Assembly (NCBI RefSeq): GCF_002874535.1
Contig: NZ_CP025025.1
Location: 1,845,526-1,909,525, forward strand
Reading direction: 5' to 3'
Origin: Mesobacillus jeotgali
GTDB lineage: Bacteria; Bacillota; Bacilli; Bacillales; Cytobacillaceae
DNA length: 64,000 nt
The first letter of the stretch is position 1. The number at the start of each line of letters is the position of its first letter. A program made the translations under genes and the position numbers. This document shows positions 59,877 to 64,000 of the stretch, piece by piece. The notes under the pieces were generated by a model. It did not search any database. It was given only the letters and a program-made list of their open reading frames with translations, and had not been told where the DNA came from.

Positions 59877-60509
59877 ATGATAGGATCCCCAGAAATAAAT
59901 AAAACAATTAGAAGAATCTTATCACCTTCATTGAGAGAAGCAGGATTTAATAAAGTGAATTCGAGACAAAACTGGGCGTGGATTGACCACTGCATATGGG
60001 TATTAGAAATAAGAGCCGTGGGTAAGTATTTTTGCGATGTAACGGGATGGCCTCCAATGTCTATTAACGTTGATTTAGGTATTTACTACGACTTTATTCC
60101 GTCAAGACACAGTGACATAAAAATAGGTACGCAAGGTGAACTCTTACCGAAACCATTTCAATGTCATTTCGAGAATCAATTATACTGTCATATTGATCAA
60201 ACAGGTTACAAGAATCATTTAGATAATCCTGCCGAAAAAGAGAGAAAAGATATTTGGTGGGTTGAACCTGATGGAAGTAATATAGAGGAAGTTATAACAG
60301 ATATAAAAAACTCTTTTTCAAGAGATGGGTTGGAATGGTTTAGAACATATACGAATTTAAAGGCAGCTTTTAATGAAATTGAAAATCAGCATAATTCATT
60401 GAATAAGTTTTATAAAGCAAAGTATTTTGCAGAATATCTAAAAGACAGGGAAAAGATAAATAAATATACACAATTGTTTGATATGGAGCAGAAAAGAATT
60501 AATATGTAA
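59877..60509 (+). CDS. DUF4304-family protein
   Basis: 210 residues, start after AGAGGTGGG. INKTIRRILSPSLREAGFNK then RQNWAWIDHCIWVLEIRAVG matches the DUF4304 opening ('I...L.P.Lr..GFkk..r.w.r'); the rest has the expected strand-helix pattern. The family is frequent in toxin-immunity loci. Cytoplasmic; a unit between R26 and the degenerate R27. Confidence 0.72.
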   Translation: MIGSPEINKTIRRILSPSLREAGFNKVNSRQNWAWIDHCIWVLEIRAVGKYFCDVTGWPPMSINVDLGIYYDFIPSRHSDIKIGTQGELLPKPFQCHFENQLYCHIDQTGYKNHLDNPAEKERKDIWWVEPDGSNIEEVITDIKNSFSRDGLEWFRTYTNLKAAFNEIENQHNSLNKFYKAKYFAEYLKDREKINKYTQLFDMEQKRINM

Positions 60510-60514
60510 ATCAT

Positions 60515-60605
60515 CTAAGGGTTGCCTCAATCTGAATGGTACAAGGCTTTTTGGGTGGAATTATTTCTTATTGCACTATAGCAGCAGTTTGGTTAAACAA
60601 AAGGA
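60515..60605 (+). repeat. Degenerate dispersed repeat R27
   Basis: Traces only: a hairpin-like GGTTGCCT / AAGGC with TTTTTGGGTGGAATTATTTC, then TTATTGCACTATAGCAGCAG and TTTGGTTAAAC. Confidence 0.35.
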
Positions 60606-60663
60606 CAAGCACTAATGGTAAAATACGGATGTATATCTTATTAAATAGTAAAGGTGATTGCAT

Positions 60664-61053
60664 ATGAAAAAATCAAGAAACCCAGACACTATCCATTCTC
60701 CAGTAGCTCCGTATGTACATCAAATATAAATAACAGGTCCTAATAAATGGTTAACCTTATCTGGGCAATTAGGTATGCAGGTGGATGGAACAGTACCAGA
60801 AAATCCTTTAGAACAAATGAAATTAGCATTGAAAAACATAAAGAGGAATCTTGAAGCAGCTAATATGGAAGTAACTGATTTAACTAAGTTAGTATTTTAT
60901 TTAGTTGGTGAATTTGAACCTAATCAAAGAAGAAAAATTATAAGTAATTTTCTTGGTGAACATCTTCCTTGTACAACAATGGTTTATGTAGTTGCTCTAG
61001 CTGCCCCTGCTTTTAAGATTGAAATTGATGCTTGGGCTTGCAAAGAGGTTTAG
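60664..61053 (+). pseudogene. RidA (YjgF/YER057c) family gene with nonsense codon
   Basis: The frame from ATG 60664 reads MKKSRNPDTIHSPVAPYVHQ, then Ile, then TAA at 60727-60729, then ITGPNKWLTLSGQLGMQVDG and onward without further breaks to the normal RidA end. A single G-to-T change (GAA to TAA) would explain it. The rest has the family pattern (NLEAANMEVTDLTKLVFYLV and CTTMVYVVALAAPAFKIEID). RidA deaminates reactive enamine/imine intermediates. The product is lost unless reinitiation at ATG 60775 gives a 92-residue fragment without the first strands. Confidence 0.85.
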
Positions 61054-61081
61054 ACAGAGTAGGAGCCATTAATTATGTTGA

Positions 61082-61105
61082 AGCTCTTATTGAGCTAAAG
61101 AGGCA
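61082..61105 (+). repeat. Dispersed repeat R28 (left half-site only)
   Basis: CTCTTATTGAGCTAAAG, AGGCAG. It lies just before R29, giving two boundary elements in tandem with no gene between. Confidence 0.65.
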
Positions 61106-61130
61106 GCATTCCTGTAATAACTTTGTGAGG

Positions 61131-61231
61131 GAATGTACTTAAACAAAAAGGTGCGATGATCCAGGAAGGATTATCGCACCTTTTTGTTGAATTTCTTATT
61201 CGACTAACGAAGCAGTAATTTTGAACAAGAG
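61131..61231 (+). repeat. Dispersed composite repeat R29 (full)
   Basis: GTACTTAAACAAAAAGGTGC, GGTGCGATGATCC aggaa GGATTATCGCACC (perfect 13-bp stem) with T run, GTTGAATTTC, left half-site TTATTCGACTAACG, AAGCAG, right half-site TAATTTTGAACAAGAG. Confidence 0.9.
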
Positions 61232-61266
61232 TAGTAAAAACAATATAGAGAAAGAGGTGCATATAA

Positions 61267-61470
61267 ATGGTTATCACAAAAGATATGCCAGTATCAGGTA
61301 TTGCGAATAGTTGGAGTGAAACTAAAGAAGTGTTCGTAAAATACGCTATCCCTTATGACTCTAATAAGGCATTACAAGAACACCTTCAAGATGACCAGCT
61401 CAGTTCAATCATATCTGAAATAAATAAAGTGATTGGTAGTTCAGAAGCAACTTGTATTGAAGGTGGCTGA
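61267..61470 (+). CDS. Stand-alone ScdA-N/DUF542-like domain lacking the cysteine pair
   Basis: 67 residues, start after AAGAGGTGC. TKDMPVSGIANSWSETKEVF, VKYAIPYDSNKALQEHL aligns by eye with the DUF542 opening of iron-sulfur repair proteins ('...IV...PE.A.IFkkY.IDFCCGG...L.EA'), but the CC pair is replaced by YD. A late CIEGG could compensate. Low-confidence family call; last gene of array 3. Confidence 0.45.
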   Translation: MVITKDMPVSGIANSWSETKEVFVKYAIPYDSNKALQEHLQDDQLSSIISEINKVIGSSEATCIEGG

Positions 61471-61480
61471 CGAGTTAAAT

Positions 61481-61503
61481 AAGGCACTGGATGTGCCTTT
61501 TGT
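61481..61503 (+). terminator. Short terminator
   Basis: AAGGCAC / GTGCCTTTTG, ten bases after the preceding stop; followed by TGTGCTAACGGGTGC, a trace of a left half-site. Confidence 0.65.
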
Positions 61504-61695
61504 TTATTGTGCTAACGGGTGCTTTTCTTCAATACAGTCAGATAATAATCGCTTGGAGCCAAATATCGGTCTCCAAGCATTTTTGTGCTAATTCACTTTC
61601 TGAATTTAAGTAAATATTAATAGGAATTTAACAAGCTGAATAAATAAAATTTGCCGCCTGAAGAGACGGCAATATTCGAATGTAAGAATAAAAGT

Positions 61696-62136
61696 CTACG
61701 GTGTGTAGTTCCTCGGGGTCGTTGGTACTTGTGAGAAAATAAAATGTGTAACCGTATGGGCATAAGGATTAACATCTTCAATGAATTTCTCTGCTTGTGA
61801 AAAGGTTTCGAAATGAAGCTTAAGCATAAAACATGCGTTTCCTGCTATCCGATAACAAAACTCTACATTAGGAAGGTTTTGAATATAGTCCTTGAATGAT
61901 TTATAATCTCCGTTTTTAACGGTAGCTTCAACAATACATTGGATGGGCATTCCTAATTTCTCATAGTCGATTTCTAATGTATAGTTTTTAATAATTCCAA
62001 AAGACTCCATTTGCCTGACCCGTTCTGTTACTGATGGTGAAGATAAGTTCACTCTTCTGCTGAGTTCACTCATTGACAGCCGGCTGTTTCTGCTTAATTC
62101 ATCTAAAATCTTACTATCTGTATCATCAATTTTCAT
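61696..62136 (-). CDS. Lrp/AsnC-family transcriptional regulator
   Basis: 146 residues. The N-terminal helix-turn-helix is typical: ILDELSRNSRLSMSELSRRV and SSPSVTERVRQMESFGIIKN. The C-terminal RAM/ACT-like domain includes IQCIVEATVKNGDYKSF and FCYRIAGNACFMLKLH. It is divergent from the AhpD-like gene at 62260, with a 123-base shared promoter region, so it probably controls that gene and itself. Confidence 0.92.
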   Translation of the reverse strand: MKIDDTDSKILDELSRNSRLSMSELSRRVNLSSPSVTERVRQMESFGIIKNYTLEIDYEKLGMPIQCIVEATVKNGDYKSFKDYIQNLPNVEFCYRIAGNACFMLKLHFETFSQAEKFIEDVNPYAHTVTHFIFSQVPTTPRNYTP

Positions 62137-62259
62137 ATTTAATGTATTTCTCCTCTAATTCCTTAAAATCATTAAAAATATCTTTGTTTTTAATTCTTTG
62201 TTTAATGTGAATTCTGTTATTGGTTTTCTATAATTAAATATAGCAAAGGGGGAATTTTA

Positions 62260-62691
62260 ATGGCAAGAATAAAAGAATCAAATATGGGAGAAACACGATT
62301 TCAACGCCTTTTAGGTCATAATGCAGAGGTAATGCATGGCTGGAATCGGCTTGGGAATGTATTAGAGAAAGATGGACTTCTTACTTCCGAATTAAAAGAA
62401 CAGGTTAGAAGAACACTGGCTCAGCGCAATGGATGTGAGTATTGTAAAGCGAAAGGCAAACCAGATCCGGAAAAGTTCGATGAAAAAACGTCGATTGCGG
62501 TTGGTTTTGCTGAAGTCTTTTTGGTGCAGAGGGGTGATATACCTGATTCAATCTTTAAAGTATTGCAAGAAAGCTTGACTGAGGAAGAAATTAGCGAACT
62601 CATTGCCTTTATTTCCTTCACTACAGCTTCGCAATTTTTTGGAGCCATGATGAAACTGCAATCCGAAGGCGAAATGAATACCTTTATATAA
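62260..62691 (+). CDS. Carboxymuconolactone decarboxylase/AhpD-like protein
   Basis: 143 residues, start after AAGGGGG. It is all helical with RTLAQRNGCEYCKAKGKPDP, where the CxxC (Cys-Glu-Tyr-Cys) is the redox pair of AhpD-type alkylhydroperoxidases. The downstream IAFISFTTASQFFGAMM is the second conserved helix. It may reduce peroxides or act on a small molecule sensed by the divergent Lrp-type regulator. Confidence 0.85.
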   Translation: MARIKESNMGETRFQRLLGHNAEVMHGWNRLGNVLEKDGLLTSELKEQVRRTLAQRNGCEYCKAKGKPDPEKFDEKTSIAVGFAEVFLVQRGDIPDSIFKVLQESLTEEEISELIAFISFTTASQFFGAMMKLQSEGEMNTFI

Positions 62692-62757
62692 GGTCTTGAA
62701 TTACAGTGTAGTATTAATCCAGTAAGACTTTAACTAGTTAACCAGTTACTTCCAAAG

Positions 62758-62788
62758 AGCGGTCATCCTTTAGGGTAACCGCTTTTTT
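62758..62788 (+). terminator. Terminator of the AhpD-like gene
   Basis: AGCGGTCATCC / GGGTAACCGCT stem with six-T run. The remaining gap to 62957 shows nothing definite. Confidence 0.82.
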
Positions 62789-62957
62789 CAGCTCGTATGA
62801 CCTGATAAAAGGATATCAAATTGGGTGGACCAGCACACTAATTGGATAGAATTACTTGTCACTTGTTGGATTCACAAACAATAATTCCCTTGTTCGCTGA
62901 AAAACATTTGGGAACTTTTTGCAGAGGAATATCGTATGTAAAAAGAGGTGAAGACAA

Positions 62958-63317
62958 ATGATGAAAAGGTTAAAGCTCAGTTTCTATATAGTGGTCGGCA
63001 GTTATACAACTCTTATCCTAATCTCATTTCTTATGATTGGGAACTTTGATGGTACTAAGGTTGGGGTTTGGGGATTTATATTAGGTTTCATACTCTTATT
63101 TACTGCTTTGCCTTTTCATAAGATCATTTACTTCGGAGGAAGAGGGCTTATGGGTGTGCAATCAGCCGAGATACCGGGCGATGAACATCTGCACCATAAG
63201 ATTCACAAACAATACGAGAAAGAACAAATCGGTCAAAACCAAGGCAGCAGTCAGCGACAGGATGTCCTTACAATCGCAGGGATATCCGTCATTATTATTG
63301 CCGTTTTCTTAGTATAA
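62958..63317 (+). CDS. Membrane protein of unknown function
   Basis: 119 residues; two adjacent ATGs follow GAGGTGAAG. Membrane helices lie near residues 10-27 and 35-53 and at the C-terminus (VLTIAGISVIIIAVFLV). The soluble loop between is rich in His, Gln and Lys (HLHHKIHKQYEKEQIGQNQG). Unrecognised. Confidence 0.7.
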   Translation: MMKRLKLSFYIVVGSYTTLILISFLMIGNFDGTKVGVWGFILGFILLFTALPFHKIIYFGGRGLMGVQSAEIPGDEHLHHKIHKQYEKEQIGQNQGSSQRQDVLTIAGISVIIIAVFLV

Positions 63318-63412
63318 ATTGAAGTCTTGAGTTTTTGTTTATGTGCCAATGGAACTTTTACCAGTGTGTCCCGAATTTGATAGGAATATGTGCAACCATA
63401 AGGAGTGTTATC

Positions 63413-63589
63413 ATGTCCGATAAAAAGCCTATTAATGATGCAATGGAACATATGAGCAAAATCGAAGGAATCCCAACTGATGTAAATTTGAGAAAGTTGC
63501 CAAAGCCGCTGAGGTATTTTGGCTATTTCATGATTGGTTTCTTTACGCTATCCATACTCTTTATCATGATCGCTAATCTCTTGAAATAA
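63413..63589 (+). CDS. 58-residue single-span membrane protein
   Basis: ATG at 63413 after AAGGAGTG; an upstream in-frame start at 63335 lacks a ribosome site. The polar N-terminal half (MSDKKPINDAMEHMSKIEGI) and the helix YFMIGFFTLSILFIMIANLL make it an amphitropic or single-span protein. Unrecognised. Confidence 0.65.
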   Translation: MSDKKPINDAMEHMSKIEGIPTDVNLRKLPKPLRYFGYFMIGFFTLSILFIMIANLLK

Positions 63590-63758
63590 CAATATAGGCA
63601 ACTAATTGTTCTGGTGCTAGAAAATACATTAAAGCTATTTAATAATAGGTAAATGGTACGATCCTTTGATTCCATCCGTTTGTCAGACCGGCAAATTGGC
63701 AATCTATTACTGTTTTAGTTAGAATGGAACTAATTCATATTAATAAGGGAGTACTAAA

Positions 63759-64000
63759 ATGGGACATTCTAACCATCAGTTAAAAGTGAACAAAAATGAA
63801 TTTATTTGGAATACACAAGAAGGGGAGCTGACTTTTGATGGCGCTCCTGCTTTGCTTTTCTGGGACTCGGCGATCGAGTTGTTCTTGAATACGATTGAAG
63901 AAATTTCCGGAAGTGATGTGTCAACTACTGTCTATGAAGTGACCGGATTCCGCATGGGCAAACTTGTTAGCTCCTATTATGAAGGCAGGACAGATGTGGT
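63759..64000 (+). CDS. N-terminal part of a sensory-domain protein, cut by the window end
   Basis: ATG after AAGGGAG, open to the window edge (80 codons). EGELTFDGAPALLFWDSAIE and the end TTVYEVTGFRMGKLVSSYYE have the look of the XylR_N/V4R-type ligand-binding fold (a Leu-rich start followed by a 'G...G' helix pair). The rest of the protein, and so its output domain, is not visible. Confidence 0.55.
   Translation, partial: MGHSNHQLKVNKNEFIWNTQEGELTFDGAPALLFWDSAIELFLNTIEEISGSDVSTTVYEVTGFRMGKLVSSYYEGRTDV

Overview
The window looks like chromosomal DNA of a low-GC, Gram-positive, probably endospore-forming Bacillaceae bacterium (Bacillus, Mesobacillus or Cytobacillus type). The evidence is strong AGGAGG-type ribosome sites, frequent TTG/GTG starts, lipoproteins with Firmicute lipoboxes, a sporulation-kinase-like histidine kinase, Spx, YkuD, YkvA, YetF/DUF421 and IDEAL-domain proteins, and a heterocycloanthracin/sonorensin-type bacteriocin. 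The genus cannot be fixed from sequence reading alone. No rRNA, tRNA, CRISPR array, transposase or recombinase gene was seen.

Layout. (1) 0.4-4.1 kb, 21.6-26.0 kb and 48.8-61.5 kb are three accessory gene arrays. They consist of short, unrelated, nearly all plus-strand genes (small membrane proteins, lipoproteins, Nudix, GNAT, alpha/beta hydrolase, metalloprotease, DUF952, DUF4304, DUF4375, SMI1/KNR4+DUF4241, DUF4825, RidA and others). Most genes are followed by a copy of one dispersed composite repeat: a terminator hairpin (GCGTTGATCC / GGATTAACGC plus T run, 'hairpin A'), then GTTGAATTCC, then a second imperfect palindrome ('box B': left half CTTATTNAACNAACG, centre GCAG, right half TAATGTTGAAGAAGG). 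About 30 full, partial or degenerate copies are listed, all in the same orientation. A three-gene block is present twice (1701-3150 and 21851-23301), nearly identical, and both copies start and stop at the central GCAG of box B. This suggests an integron-like or otherwise repeat-delimited cassette system whose recombinase is not in the window. (2) 4.3-11.2 kb: PAS histidine kinase, an autoregulated ECF sigma / PadR / HAAS-FtsW-like operon, a membrane-anchored PstS-like protein and an AIM24-family protein. (3) 11.5-17.4 kb: a complete-looking thiazole/oxazole bacteriocin (TOMM) locus with a Cys/Gly-rich precursor, ThiF-like partner protein, YcaO cyclodehydratase and SagB-type dehydrogenase. (4) 26.5-31 kb: an aminotransferase remnant fused in frame to a LysE exporter, YkvA, and many tiny membrane proteins. 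(5) 31-42 kb: MEDS protein, LysM/SPOR protein, an Spx-Rrf2(SaiR-like)-IDEAL unit sharing one operator motif, L,D-transpeptidase, DUF421, YtkA-like lipoprotein and endonuclease I. (6) 42.3-48.1 kb: a divergent iron locus with a perfect Fur box, having a ferredoxin-NADP-reductase-like flavoprotein plus a Cys-cluster nuclease-fold protein on one side and a complete siderophore ABC transporter on the other. (7) 61.7-64 kb: Lrp/AsnC regulator divergent from an AhpD-like protein, small membrane proteins, and a gene cut by the window edge.

Intergenic DNA is unusually structured. Besides the composite repeat there are four loci with short tandem or palindromic repeats of locus-specific sequence (8237, 19194, 26329, 36840), and a TGGCGTG terminator family in three places.
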